From NCBI RefSeq assembly GCF_002419965.1, contig NZ_DIHC01000046.1, positions 524 to 64,523 on the forward strand: DNA of 64,000 nucleotides, written 5' to 3'. The stretch comes from Pseudomonas sp. UBA5706 (GTDB lineage Bacteria; Pseudomonadota; Gammaproteobacteria; Pseudomonadales; Pseudomonadaceae). Positions 15,167-24,749 of this stretch are shown here, in pieces. Position 1 is the first letter of the stretch; each line of letters begins with the position of its first letter. The translations under genes and the position numbers were made by a program. Under the pieces are notes generated by a model, which was not told the origin of the DNA, did no database searches, and saw only the letters and a list, made by a program, of their open reading frames with translations.

Positions 15167-17965
15167 TTACAAGGTTTGAATAAGCAGATTTACGGAAAAT
15201 TCCTTGAGCGCTTCGCTGAGCGACAATTCCTTGCTCTGTGTGACTGTAGCCTGCGCAAAAAGTCCCTTCCAGTTTGGATTTGCATCAGCGAACGGCAGCA
15301 GGATTCGTGTATCGCCCCAATTTGCTGCATTGATCAATGGAGTTTGCGCGGTGCCCAATAGTTCAGCCGGCAAACGTGGAACCACAACAATAGCTCGCAT
15401 ATCTTCAGTTATCCGGGCAAATGCCAGAACGTGTGCGGCGTGTTCGCCGACCACCTCAAGCGCCTGATAACGACCCTCACTGAACAGTGTCGGGTATTGA
15501 TTGCGCAGCACGAGCACCTGTGCGATCAGCGCTTGTTTGATGCGGCCGTCCTGCCACTGGGCAAGCAACTGTGTGGGCGCTGCGCAATCATCCAGCGCGC
15601 GCTGACGAGCGGGGTAATCCACTGGCCGACGGTTGTCCGGGTCGACCAAGCTGAGATCCCAGAATTCGGTGCCCTGATACAGATCAGGCACACCGGGTAC
15701 GGTCATTCGCAGCAAGGTTTGCGCCAGGCTGTTTAAGGCGCCAGCGGGGGCGATGCGGTTGGCGGTGGCCCCGATGGATTGGCGCAGTGCCAGTCCATCC
15801 GGGCTCAACAACACGTGCTGCAGAAAGTCGCGACAGGCCGTCTCATAAGGCTCGTTAGGCGCGCTCCAGCTGCTTTGCAACTTAGCTTCGCGCAGGGCTT
15901 TTTCCTGCCACTGAGTGAGGCGTTTGGCGTAATCCTCGAACGCCTCCTGACCCTCCAGCCCCAGCGGCCAGCTGCCCAGAATCGCCTGGTACAACATCAG
16001 CTCGTCGCCCGGACTGATCGGGTGCTCACCCTGCTTGAGCGGCGCAGACAGCTGTAGCCAGCGCTCGACCTGCTCCGCGTACCAAGGCGCGTTTTCACTG
16101 ATCACCGCCAGACGGGTACGCGTATCCTCGCCACGCTTGTGATCGTGGGTGGCAGTGGTCAGCAGGTTGTCGGGAAAGTGTGCACCGCGCTCCACACAGA
16201 TGTCGTGAAACGCCTGCGCCGGTGCACTGAAGTGTTGCGGGTGGAACCCTACATCGTTGCGCGAAAGGAGCACGGCGGAACGATAGAACGAGGTGTCTTC
16301 CACCGATTTCGCTGCCACGGGGGAGGTCAGTTGCTGAAAGCGGTTGCAGGCCTTGCGGCGCATCTCGCGTTGCGGGCCACTGGGGAAGTCGCGCAGGCTT
16401 TCACCGCCCAGCCAGCGCGCCAGATTGTCGAGCACCGGCCAGTCGCCTTCGCTGAGCATTTCGCGTGCGCCGTTCATGGCCTGCTGGAAGAAGCGTTCGT
16501 CTTCGGCAGAGCGCCCACAGGCGGTGATGTAAGTGCGGTAGACCGGAAAATTACCCACCAGCGCCAGCAGCGCGCGGCGAATGGCGCCCAGCGTCAGGTC
16601 GCGACTCATGACGTCGCTGCGGGCTACTTGCAGCAACGCCTGGGCGAGGTTTTCGAAATCCCCGGCAAGGGTGCCGTGCAGCACCAGATCGCGGGCTTCG
16701 AGGACTTCCTGATTGAAGTCGGCGGTGCGCCCGCTGACCCGGCTCCACAGCTCGCCCAGTACCTCTGCACCTTTAGGATCATGCTGCAGCAGCGACACTT
16801 GGTTCATGAACTCATAGCCGGTGGTGCCGTCGACGTTCCAGTCCTTGCGCACCTGTTCATCGGATCCGAGGATCTTCTCGACGAAGATCGGCACATGGCT
16901 CAGCTCCGTGCCCTGCGGACGCTGGCCGAGCAGGCTTTCGACGCGCCGGTGCAGCTTGCGGCAGTAGCCGCGTGGGTCCGCCAGACCGTCGATATGGTCG
17001 ATGCGCAGGCCGTCCACCAGGCCCTCAGCGATCATTTCGAAAATCTTGCCGTGGGTGGCTTCGAAGACTTGGGAGCGCTCCACCTTGAGGCCGCCCAGCT
17101 CGTTGATGTCGAAGAAGCGTCGCCAGTTAATGTCATCACCTGCGGTACGCCAACTGGCCAGACGATAATCCTGGCGTTCCAGCAACGTATGCAGTCGCTC
17201 GAAGCCTTCGGGCTTGCTCGAATCGAACTGCTCCAGACCGCTTTCGATCGCGTGGATCAGCTCCGGCTTTGACTTGATCAGCGCTGCCAGCGCGTCTTTG
17301 CTTTGTTGGGCATCTGCGTAAGCCTGGGGGTTGGCATCCAACTGATCGAAGCGCTCGGCCAGCGCATCCAGTTCAGGGCGTTTCGCGGCCCTGAGCACGG
17401 GCCCGTAAGTGCCTGGATTGATCGGGAAATGATGCTGATAATGCTCGACGCGCAAGCTTGCCTTGTCTGAGTCGAAGCGCAGCGGCACTTCGTTGTTCTG
17501 CAAGACCGTACCGTAATCGGTGCTCAGGAACGGCAGCAGCAACTGGCCTTTGAGCAGCGGGTCCGGAGAATTCCACTGGATGTCGAAAAACTTCGCGTAG
17601 GGGCTGCGTTGACCCCACTCCAGCAGATCCAGCCACCAGGGATTATCGGCGCCGCCGACGGCCATGTGATTGGACACGATGTCCAGGATCAGCCCCATGC
17701 CATGCTTGCGCAATTCGGCCACCAGACGCCGCAGCGCGGGTTCGCCGCCCAGCTCAGGATTGATGATCCGTGGATCAACCACGTCATAGCCATGCATCGA
17801 ACCGGCCCGCGCCTTGAGCAACGGAGAGGCGTAGATGTGGCTGATGCCCAGTTGAGCGAAATAGGGCACCAGGGCCGTAGCGTGGTCCAGGGTGAAGTCT
17901 TTATGGAATTGCAGACGCTGCGTCGCGCGTAACGATTTTAGGGGTGGGTTCACTGGTTGACTCAT
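15167..17965 (-). CDS. treY: Maltooligosyl trehalose synthase
   Basis: A 932-residue GH13 enzyme that isomerises the reducing-end linkage of maltodextrin to an alpha,alpha-1,1 bond, giving maltooligosyl trehalose. Landmarks are the early GISHIYASPLLKAR and GYDVVDP, DIVSNHMAV near residue 97, the nucleophile region LRIDHIDGLADP near 320, and IFVEKILG, which holds the acid Glu. The long insert and C-terminal domain match the family size. Its start overlaps the malQ stop (ATGA at 17962-17965), so translation is coupled. The product is cleaved to trehalose by TreZ, encoded two genes upstream. The ribosome site (GGAG) lies inside malQ. Confidence 0.95.
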   Translation of the reverse strand: MSQPVNPPLKSLRATQRLQFHKDFTLDHATALVPYFAQLGISHIYASPLLKARAGSMHGYDVVDPRIINPELGGEPALRRLVAELRKHGMGLILDIVSNHMAVGGADNPWWLDLLEWGQRSPYAKFFDIQWNSPDPLLKGQLLLPFLSTDYGTVLQNNEVPLRFDSDKASLRVEHYQHHFPINPGTYGPVLRAAKRPELDALAERFDQLDANPQAYADAQQSKDALAALIKSKPELIHAIESGLEQFDSSKPEGFERLHTLLERQDYRLASWRTAGDDINWRRFFDINELGGLKVERSQVFEATHGKIFEMIAEGLVDGLRIDHIDGLADPRGYCRKLHRRVESLLGQRPQGTELSHVPIFVEKILGSDEQVRKDWNVDGTTGYEFMNQVSLLQHDPKGAEVLGELWSRVSGRTADFNQEVLEARDLVLHGTLAGDFENLAQALLQVARSDVMSRDLTLGAIRRALLALVGNFPVYRTYITACGRSAEDERFFQQAMNGAREMLSEGDWPVLDNLARWLGGESLRDFPSGPQREMRRKACNRFQQLTSPVAAKSVEDTSFYRSAVLLSRNDVGFHPQHFSAPAQAFHDICVERGAHFPDNLLTTATHDHKRGEDTRTRLAVISENAPWYAEQVERWLQLSAPLKQGEHPISPGDELMLYQAILGSWPLGLEGQEAFEDYAKRLTQWQEKALREAKLQSSWSAPNEPYETACRDFLQHVLLSPDGLALRQSIGATANRIAPAGALNSLAQTLLRMTVPGVPDLYQGTEFWDLSLVDPDNRRPVDYPARQRALDDCAAPTQLLAQWQDGRIKQALIAQVLVLRNQYPTLFSEGRYQALEVVGEHAAHVLAFARITEDMRAIVVVPRLPAELLGTAQTPLINAANWGDTRILLPFADANPNWKGLFAQATVTQSKELSLSEALKEFSVNLLIQTL

Positions 17966-20031
17966 TGATCACGCTCCGCGGCTTGTTGACGTGCTGCGGC
18001 CAGGATTTCCAGACGACGCGCCGCGTTAGCGTCGTCCAACAAGGCGGCCGTATCGCCGGGAAGTCGCCGACGCCAGTTGGGGTGGCTGTCGACGGTACCC
18101 GGAAAATTGGCTTGTTCTTCGATCCCCAGTGCGTCTTCGATAGGCAACAGCACCAGCGGCGCTCGGGTATGCCCCAGGTAGCGCACGCTGGCATCGATGA
18201 TCGCGCTGGCATCGTCATTCTGCAGCGCGTAGTTTTCCCGCAACGCGGTAAGCAAGCCCTGGCGCTCGCGCTCGCGGTTTTGGCGCCAATTGCGTTCAGT
18301 ATCGTCGTCGATATGGCCGAGGGTCTTGTTCCAGTCGATGTCCAGCTCGGTAAGCCAGCCGGTGAGGGTCGGCAGATCATGGGTGCTGGTGGTCGCCAAA
18401 GCGTCGTCGGACCACTTGATGATCGGTTTGAAGCGGGCGTTGTCCTGTTCGAACAACAGCACGCGCATGCCAAGAATGCCACGGCTGGAAAGCTTCTCGT
18501 GCAGGCCGTCGGGCACCGTACCCAAATCTTCACCCAACACCACGGCCTGGTGACGCCAGGATTCCAGGCACAGCAGGCGCAGCATGTCGTCCAGTGGGTA
18601 ATTCAGGTACGCACCTTCGCTGGCCGGTGAGCCCAACGGCACCACCCACAGACGTTGCAGCCCCATCACGTGATCGATGCGCAACCCTCCAGCGTGGGCA
18701 AAGTTCGCCCGCAGCATTTCGATGAAGGCGCGAAATCCATTACGTTTGAGGCCCGTGGGCGAGAACGCGGAAATGCCCCAGCTCTGCCCGGAGCGATTGA
18801 GAATATCCGGTGGTGCACCGACGGTCAGTGCCGACAGCAGTTCATCCTGACGGCTCCAGGCTTGGCTGCCTGAGCCGTCGGCCCCCACCGCCAGGTCACC
18901 AATCAGGCCAATGCTCATGCCGCTGGTACGTGCTGCCGTCTGCGCGCGTTCCAGGCCCCGGGCGATTAACCACTGAGCGAACGCATGAAAGCCAATCTGC
19001 TCGCTGTGTTTGGCAGCGAACTCATCGATGGCATCGCTGCGGGGATTCTTGAACTGTTGCGGCCACTCATGCCAGTTGCCGCCGATGCCCAGCGCCTGAC
19101 TCTCGTCGCGCAGGGCTTCGAAGCGACAATGGTTCTCCAACGCCTCACCGCCGGCATGACGGAAGCTGTTGAAGTCCTCGTGCAGTGGATGACTGGCGCC
19201 GATGAAACTGGCGTATAGCGCGCGATAGAGCTTCCACTTTGCAGCAGCCGCCGCCGGCCAGTCGATCAAAGGGAGGGCTTGCAGGCGTTTGAGCTCGTTC
19301 GCCAGACCGGTTTGCTCAATGGCCGCACGCACGGCTTGTTCACCCAAAATCGCTCCGGGCGCTGCGTATAGCGCGTTGAGGAACAAGCGACTGGACGGCG
19401 AGTACGGGCTGAATTGCTCGCTGTCGTTGGAAAACATCGCGTGCACGGGGCTGATGGCGATTGCAGCCGCGCCGCGTTCGCCGGCCGAACGGGCAAAGGT
19501 TTCCAGCGCTTGAGTGTCGCCGAACCCACCATCGCCTTCGCGACGCAGGTAATACAGCTGCAAGGTCAAGCCCCACGTGCGCGGTACATTGACATCGGTG
19601 GCCATGGCCACGGTGTAAGCGGTTTTCGGTGCTACAGCGATGGTCAGGTGCTGCCCATCGATTGCCAGTTGCTGATAACCCACGGTGGCCAGCGCTGGGA
19701 GTTCGCCCCTGGCGTTCAGTCTGGACTCCAGCCGCGAGCCGTCTTCCAGCTCCAGCACGAATGGTGTTTCCGGCTTGAACCAAATGGAAAGGTCGAGATT
19801 GCTGCCATGATCGACCGTCAGCAGCGGGGGAGGCGTGGCAGACAGGCTTTGATCCTGCAACTGCGAGAGGCTTTCGGCGATCTGCTCGTCATCCTCAGCT
19901 GGGTAGCCAAGACCGGCAAGCACTTTGCGCAACACGTCGGGGCTGACGCGTTGCGGTCTTGCGTTGGCGTCCTTCCAATCCACGGATAATCCGGCTTCGG
20001 CGGCCAGCATCTCCAGTTGCTCATTGCTCAT
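17962..20031 (-). CDS. malQ: 4-alpha-glucanotransferase (amylomaltase)
   Basis: A 689-residue GH77 disproportionating enzyme that transfers maltodextrin units between chains, supplying substrates for TreY and GlgA. Catalytic motifs are intact: RIDHVMGL near residue 450 (nucleophile Asp), VLGEDLGTVP near 500 (acid Glu) and TSTHDLPT near 549. The N-terminal 150 residues form the extra beta domain found in proteobacterial MalQ. I chose the start at 20031 because GGAGG lies 8-12 bases before it; a further in-frame start at 20052 lies deeper within treZ. It overlaps treZ by 11 bases and treY by 4, placing it firmly in the operon. Confidence 0.94.
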   Translation of the reverse strand: MSNEQLEMLAAEAGLSVDWKDANARPQRVSPDVLRKVLAGLGYPAEDDEQIAESLSQLQDQSLSATPPPLLTVDHGSNLDLSIWFKPETPFVLELEDGSRLESRLNARGELPALATVGYQQLAIDGQHLTIAVAPKTAYTVAMATDVNVPRTWGLTLQLYYLRREGDGGFGDTQALETFARSAGERGAAAIAISPVHAMFSNDSEQFSPYSPSSRLFLNALYAAPGAILGEQAVRAAIEQTGLANELKRLQALPLIDWPAAAAAKWKLYRALYASFIGASHPLHEDFNSFRHAGGEALENHCRFEALRDESQALGIGGNWHEWPQQFKNPRSDAIDEFAAKHSEQIGFHAFAQWLIARGLERAQTAARTSGMSIGLIGDLAVGADGSGSQAWSRQDELLSALTVGAPPDILNRSGQSWGISAFSPTGLKRNGFRAFIEMLRANFAHAGGLRIDHVMGLQRLWVVPLGSPASEGAYLNYPLDDMLRLLCLESWRHQAVVLGEDLGTVPDGLHEKLSSRGILGMRVLLFEQDNARFKPIIKWSDDALATTSTHDLPTLTGWLTELDIDWNKTLGHIDDDTERNWRQNRERERQGLLTALRENYALQNDDASAIIDASVRYLGHTRAPLVLLPIEDALGIEEQANFPGTVDSHPNWRRRLPGDTAALLDDANAARRLEILAAARQQAAERDQ

Positions 20032-21835
20032 CCTGTTCCTCCACAACGTCACTTGATATCAGGCTGACAATGGCCGTGTATGGATGGAGGTTGCCCTGTT
20101 GGGAAAGTTCTGCCGATTTGGGATGGGACTGGTGAAGAACCCGCTGGACACTGTACGGCACGATCTGCACGGCATGCTCACTCAGGTTAAGGTCGATGCG
20201 CAGGATGCAACCATCCGCCATCTGCCAGCGTGCGCTGACCGCCTTGTCGGCCAACACCTGCGCACCGAGGGCTTCGGCGCCTTGCAGCCGGGGTACGATT
20301 TGCGCGTGGCGGATCTGCAGCAGCTCGCGGTAAAGCGCCAGCCAGCTGCGATGATCCTGCCCCTTGTCGGTTTCCAGCATCAGTGCGTCGAACGCTGGCC
20401 GTGATGATTCGAAGGTTTGCAGCGCATTGGGGTCGGGAATCCGTTCGCGCTTGGCCGGGTCGGCAAACGCGGCGAAATCGGCAAACTCGCCCCGGCGCCC
20501 TTCACGCACTGCGTCTGCCAGTTCGTCGTGGAAATCTGTGAAGAACAGGAACGGTTCACTGGCCCCCCATTCGTCACCCATGAACATCAGCGGAATCATC
20601 GGCGAAAGAAGCAGCAGCGCGGTGGCAGCACGCAGCGCCTGAGGCGGGCTCAACTGGGCGAGGCGCTCACCCAATGCACGGTTGCCGATCTGGTCGTGGT
20701 TCTGCAAAAACAGCACGAATGACGTCGGCTGCAAGTGCGCGCTCGGCTCGCCACGGGTGTGTCCATGGCGGGTGGGTTCGCCTTGATAGACGAAACCTTC
20801 ACCCAGCAGGCGTGCCAGTTTGTGCGTCGGCTGCTGTGCGAAATCGGTGTAATAAGCGTCGGTTTCGCCGGTTAACAACACGTGCAAGGTATTGTGACCG
20901 TCGTCGTTCCACTGCGCGTCGTAGTGTTTTTCCAGACGGTGAGCTTCGTTGAACTCGTTTTCCAGCATAAGCCAGATATGACGTCCCGCTGGCGTGGATT
21001 GGCGAACCCGTTCAGCCAGTTCCTTAAGGAAGGTCGGGTCTTCGATGGCGTGCACCGCGTCGAAGCGCAGGCCGTCAAAACGGTACTGGTGCAACCACAT
21101 CAAGGTGTTTTCGATGAAGAAGTCGCGCACTTCGCAACGTCGGAAATCGATCGCGTCTCCCCATGGAGTTTTCTTGTCGCTGCGGAAAAAGTGCTTGGCG
21201 TAAGCACCCAGGTAATTACCGTCCGGGCCGAAATGGTTGTAGACCACGTCCAGAATCACCGCCAATCCCAGGCCGTGCGCCGTGTCGATAAGGTGCTGGA
21301 GTTGCTCGGGTGTTCCGTAGGACGATTGCGCAGCGTAGGGCAGTACGCCGTCATAGCCCCAATTGCGGCTTCCGGGAAATTGCGCGATGGGCATCAGTTC
21401 GATAGCGGTTACGCCGGTATCGACCAAGTGCTGCAGGTGCAGCTCGACGCCGGCAAAGCCACCCAGTGCGCCGACGTGCAACTCGTAGATCACCGCCTCA
21501 GCCCATGGACGGCCCTGCCATGCATCGTGCTTCCAGGCGTACGCTTGGGGGTCAACCACCACGCTATGACCGTGCACGTCGCCGGCCTGAGCCCGGGAGG
21601 CCGGGTCAGGTACATGGAGTTCGTCATTGATTGTGTAGCGATAGCGCGAACCGGCCGGGCAATGCGTTTCGAGGACAAACCAGCCCTCTTTCTGCGGGGT
21701 CAGGGCCTGCGGCGGCCCATCCTCAATCTCGACACTTACGGTGTTGGCGTCCGGCGCCCAAAGGGCAAACCGGGTGCGCTCGGTATTCAGCAGAACGGCG
21801 CCGTGGCACCAATGATCATCCGTGCACAAAGGCAT
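20021..21835 (-). CDS. treZ: Malto-oligosyltrehalose trehalohydrolase
   Basis: A 604-residue GH13 enzyme that releases trehalose from maltooligosyl trehalose made by TreY. An N-terminal CBM48-like domain (about 1-110) precedes the barrel, with the nucleophile Asp in LRFDAVHAI near residue 260, the acid Glu in LENEFNE near 290 and the transition-state Asp in QNHDQIGNRA near 381. Length is normal. The ribosome site AAGGGG precedes the ATG. It lies 25 bases after glgA and overlaps malQ. The TreY/TreZ route gives trehalose from stored glucan, a known osmotic and desiccation protectant in Pseudomonas. Confidence 0.94.
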   Translation of the reverse strand: MPLCTDDHWCHGAVLLNTERTRFALWAPDANTVSVEIEDGPPQALTPQKEGWFVLETHCPAGSRYRYTINDELHVPDPASRAQAGDVHGHSVVVDPQAYAWKHDAWQGRPWAEAVIYELHVGALGGFAGVELHLQHLVDTGVTAIELMPIAQFPGSRNWGYDGVLPYAAQSSYGTPEQLQHLIDTAHGLGLAVILDVVYNHFGPDGNYLGAYAKHFFRSDKKTPWGDAIDFRRCEVRDFFIENTLMWLHQYRFDGLRFDAVHAIEDPTFLKELAERVRQSTPAGRHIWLMLENEFNEAHRLEKHYDAQWNDDGHNTLHVLLTGETDAYYTDFAQQPTHKLARLLGEGFVYQGEPTRHGHTRGEPSAHLQPTSFVLFLQNHDQIGNRALGERLAQLSPPQALRAATALLLLSPMIPLMFMGDEWGASEPFLFFTDFHDELADAVREGRRGEFADFAAFADPAKRERIPDPNALQTFESSRPAFDALMLETDKGQDHRSWLALYRELLQIRHAQIVPRLQGAEALGAQVLADKAVSARWQMADGCILRIDLNLSEHAVQIVPYSVQRVLHQSHPKSAELSQQGNLHPYTAIVSLISSDVVEEQDEQ

Positions 21836-21860
21836 CCGTTACCCCTTTTTAGTTCATCGA

Positions 21861-23447
21861 TCAGTAATGCAGTGCAGCGCCCGCGTTCTTTTTCAGCAGT
21901 TCCTGATACAGGTCGGCATAGGGTTCAACCGCTTTGTGCCAGTCGAACGGAGCGGCCATGGCGCGGCAGCGCATGGCATTGAGCAGTGTCGGGTTGGCAA
22001 AGACGTTGAACGCGCGGGCCAGCGCTTCGGTGTAGCTCTCAATGGTGGACTCGTCGAACAGAAATCCGGTGCAACCGTCTTCGATGGTGTCAGCCAAGCC
22101 ACCGGTTTTGCGTGCAACCGGAAGCGATCCAAAACGCTGCGCATACATCTGGCTCAAGCCACAGGGTTCATAACGCGACGGCATCAGCAGGAAGTCACTG
22201 CCAGCGAACATGCGCCGGGCGTCGGTTTCGTTGAAGCCTACGCGTACGCTGACCTGGCCGGGAAAGCGTGCCGCCAACTCGCGCATCGCGTCTTCTTCCT
22301 CGGGCTCGCCGCGGCCAATGATTGCGATCTGGCCGCCTTTGCTGACGATGTATTCGGCAACGCCGATGGTCAGGTCCAGACCCTTTTGATAGACCAGGCG
22401 TGACACCACCGCGAACAATGGACCCGTCGAGGGCTGGAGCTCGAACAGCTCGCGCACATAGTCGGCGTTGATTTCCTTGCGCGTCCATTCATTGGGCGCG
22501 AAACGGCAAATCAAGTGGTCGTCCGTGGCAGCATCCCAACTTTCGTCGATGCCGTTGGGAATGCCACTGAGCTTGCCGATGTCAGCCTTGCTTTGCAGGA
22601 AACCTTCCAGACCGCAGCCAAAATCCGCGGTGGTGATTTCCTTGGCGTAGGTCGCGCTGACAGTGGTGATGTGGCTGGCGTAAGCCATGCCCGCCTTAAT
22701 GAACGACAACTTGCCGTAAAACTCCATACCGTCCGGGGTCAACGCGGAGTCGGGGATACCCAGCTCACGGCTCGAAGCGGTGCTGACGAAGCCTTGGTAG
22801 GCAAGGTTGTGAATGGTGAACACACTTGGCGTGCTCTGACCACGCCATTTCATATAGGCAGGTGCCAGACCCGCTGGCCAGTCATGGGCGTGTACCAGTT
22901 CCGGGCACCACTGGGTTTTCACGGCCCCGGCGGCGAAATCAGCCGCTGCCAGCCCCAATCGTGCAAAACGGATGTGATTGTCGGACCAGTCACGGCCCTG
23001 GTTATCGCCATACGGCGTGCCTTCGCGCTCATACAGTTCCGGACAGATCAGCACATAGATGACCAATCCGTCTTTCATGTCCATCCGACCGATCTTGCAG
23101 GGCGGCAGGGCGGCATGCCCGCTCAGCTCGCTGATGATGTGAATCGGGTTACCGCTATTGATGACCTGTGGATAGCCGGGAATCAGCACGCGTACATCGT
23201 GAAGGTGGCGCATGGCGCGCGGCAGTGCAGCAGACACATCACCCAGACCGCCGGTTTTCACCAGATCGGCCAATTCCGAGGTGACGAACAGGATTTTTTT
23301 CCGGTTCGCCAGGGAAATGCCCGGTTGAACAGGGGGCAGTTGCAGCAGTGGTGCGCTCGTCGTTGCGAAGACCTGCAGACGGGTCAGCTCGCTGGCCGGC
23401 TGATTAAAACTCTCTCCCTTCTGGGTTTTGACAGCGGCACTAATCAT
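21861..23447 (-). CDS. glgA: Glycogen synthase
   Basis: A 528-residue GT5 glucosyltransferase that extends alpha-1,4-glucan from ADP-glucose (some actinobacterial homologues make maltose-1-phosphate instead). The sugar-nucleotide motif KTGGLGDV is present at the N-terminal Rossmann domain after LFVTSEL, and the C-terminal domain has FAVVSRLVYQKGLDL, MPSRYEPCGLSQMYA and the second KTGGLADT loop. About 45 residues before the catalytic core are unusual and poorly conserved. I chose 23447 because GGAG sits 7 bases before it; the frame is open to 23504. It is the first gene of the six-gene operon, so the operon promoter should lie in 23448-24043. Confidence 0.93.
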   Translation of the reverse strand: MISAAVKTQKGESFNQPASELTRLQVFATTSAPLLQLPPVQPGISLANRKKILFVTSELADLVKTGGLGDVSAALPRAMRHLHDVRVLIPGYPQVINSGNPIHIISELSGHAALPPCKIGRMDMKDGLVIYVLICPELYEREGTPYGDNQGRDWSDNHIRFARLGLAAADFAAGAVKTQWCPELVHAHDWPAGLAPAYMKWRGQSTPSVFTIHNLAYQGFVSTASSRELGIPDSALTPDGMEFYGKLSFIKAGMAYASHITTVSATYAKEITTADFGCGLEGFLQSKADIGKLSGIPNGIDESWDAATDDHLICRFAPNEWTRKEINADYVRELFELQPSTGPLFAVVSRLVYQKGLDLTIGVAEYIVSKGGQIAIIGRGEPEEEDAMRELAARFPGQVSVRVGFNETDARRMFAGSDFLLMPSRYEPCGLSQMYAQRFGSLPVARKTGGLADTIEDGCTGFLFDESTIESYTEALARAFNVFANPTLLNAMRCRAMAAPFDWHKAVEPYADLYQELLKKNAGAALHY

Positions 23448-24043
23448 CGTTTTCTCCAATTCGATACGCAGTGTTGGTACAGCACTTGATTTCCAATCAG
23501 CCATTTCCTATGGCCAGGCACGCAAGACCTACGCAAGATCGGTACCCATTTACCGATTGCATGATGAAGGGCAGGGTGAAAGCGGCCTCTGCTCGGGCGT
23601 TATTCAACAGCATAGGCGCTCTAAACAGCTGACCCAGGCCGTTTGTAGAAGTTTCGACTTTTTTATCGGAAATGTCTGGCGTGCGGCGTCCGGAGCATTT
23701 GTAGGAATGTGTCCAATGCGCTACAAAAAATAGCTGACCGCAGAACGCGCCGTTCTGGGGCAGTGTTGGCTCGCCGTGGACGGCAGTGACCGCTGGTCGG
23801 ATTGTTAGACAATATTTTCCCGGTTTCGCAAATCCGGACTTTCGGGATCGTGGGCATCACGCCTCCCTCATCTTTCATTCAGCACCTTTCTCACGGCGCG
23901 ATGGCTCGAATCTTGTGCGCAATGAGAAAAATCCTACTTTTGTATCGAGAAATTTTAGCGCGTCCCACGGTAGAATCCTGGCACGCGGTAGGCGGGGCTG
24001 TTGTCCCGCTGCCTGTCACCTCCCCTAGTTGTAGAGGAAATCA
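23448..24043. other. Divergent promoter region between glgA and a GNAT gene
   Basis: Nearly 600 bases without a gene. It separates the leftward trehalose/glycogen operon from the rightward acetyltransferase. An A+T-rich zone covers 23640-23730, and a TAGAAT at 23969-23974 could be a -10 element for the acetyltransferase. I found no regulator site I can name. The length suggests a more complex promoter than most in the window. Confidence 0.45.
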
Positions 24044-24535
24044 ATGCAAGCCCCTGAGGTGCTGGTCCTGCAAGCCAGCTATAGCAACCCGGTCCACGCT
24101 GAAGCCATCGGTTTCCTGCTTGATCAATACGCCATGGATGTTATGGGCGGCGGCGTACCGCTATCCCTGGACACCCGTCAGCAATTGGCGGCCGAACTCG
24201 CCAAGCGGCCCCATGCCTTCAGCGTGCTGGCGTTCATCGCCGGTGAACCGGTAGGGCTGGTCAACTGTTTCGAGGGCTTCTCCACCTTTGCCTGTCGCCC
24301 ACTGGTGAATGTCCATGACGTCGCGGTCGTCGCTAGTGCCAGGGGGCAGGGCATCAGCCAAAAAATGCTGGCCAAGGTCGAGGAAATCGCCCGCCAGCGC
24401 GGCTGCTGTAAGATAACGCTTGAGGTGCTGGAAGGTAACGTCATCGCCCAGGGCGCTTACCGCAAGCTCGGCTTTAGCGACTATCAGCTCGATCCGCAGA
24501 TGGGCCGGGCATTATTCTGGCAAAAAGCGCTTTAA
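24044..24535 (+). CDS. GNAT family N-acetyltransferase
   Basis: A 163-residue Gcn5-related acetyltransferase that uses acetyl-CoA to acetylate an unidentified amine. Motif A is clear: VNVHDVAVVASARGQGISQKML, with the pyrophosphate loop Arg-Gly-Gln-Gly-Ile. The downstream KITLEVLEGNVIAQGAYRKLGF supplies the second CoA-contacting strand. The ribosome site AGAGGA is strong. It is monocistronic and ends before a two-way terminator at 24698-24724. REP-like sequence lies just after it, around 24541-24590. Confidence 0.88.
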   Translation: MQAPEVLVLQASYSNPVHAEAIGFLLDQYAMDVMGGGVPLSLDTRQQLAAELAKRPHAFSVLAFIAGEPVGLVNCFEGFSTFACRPLVNVHDVAVVASARGQGISQKMLAKVEEIARQRGCCKITLEVLEGNVIAQGAYRKLGFSDYQLDPQMGRALFWQKAL

Positions 24536-24697
24536 CCGCAGAGCCGCTCCTGTAGCGCCCTGGCTCGCCAGCGACAGCGGTTCCACGGGCTTCACTGCCT
24601 CCGATGCTGTTATGGCTCTGAGGGGCGATGAGTGAGTCCATCGATCGGTATTCATGCCACCGACGGCTCCCACACAATACGGTTGCACACTTTCGTG

Positions 24698-24724
24698 AAA
24701 AGGCCTGCATCATGCAGGCCTTTT
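24698..24724. terminator. Bidirectional terminator
   Basis: A hairpin with stem AAAAGGCCTGCA and its complement, preceded by A and followed by T residues, sits between convergent genes. It can end both the GNAT transcript and the phosphoethanolamine transferase transcript. Confidence 0.85.
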
Positions 24725-24749
24725 TCGTGTGCGCGGTGATCGCAGTGTC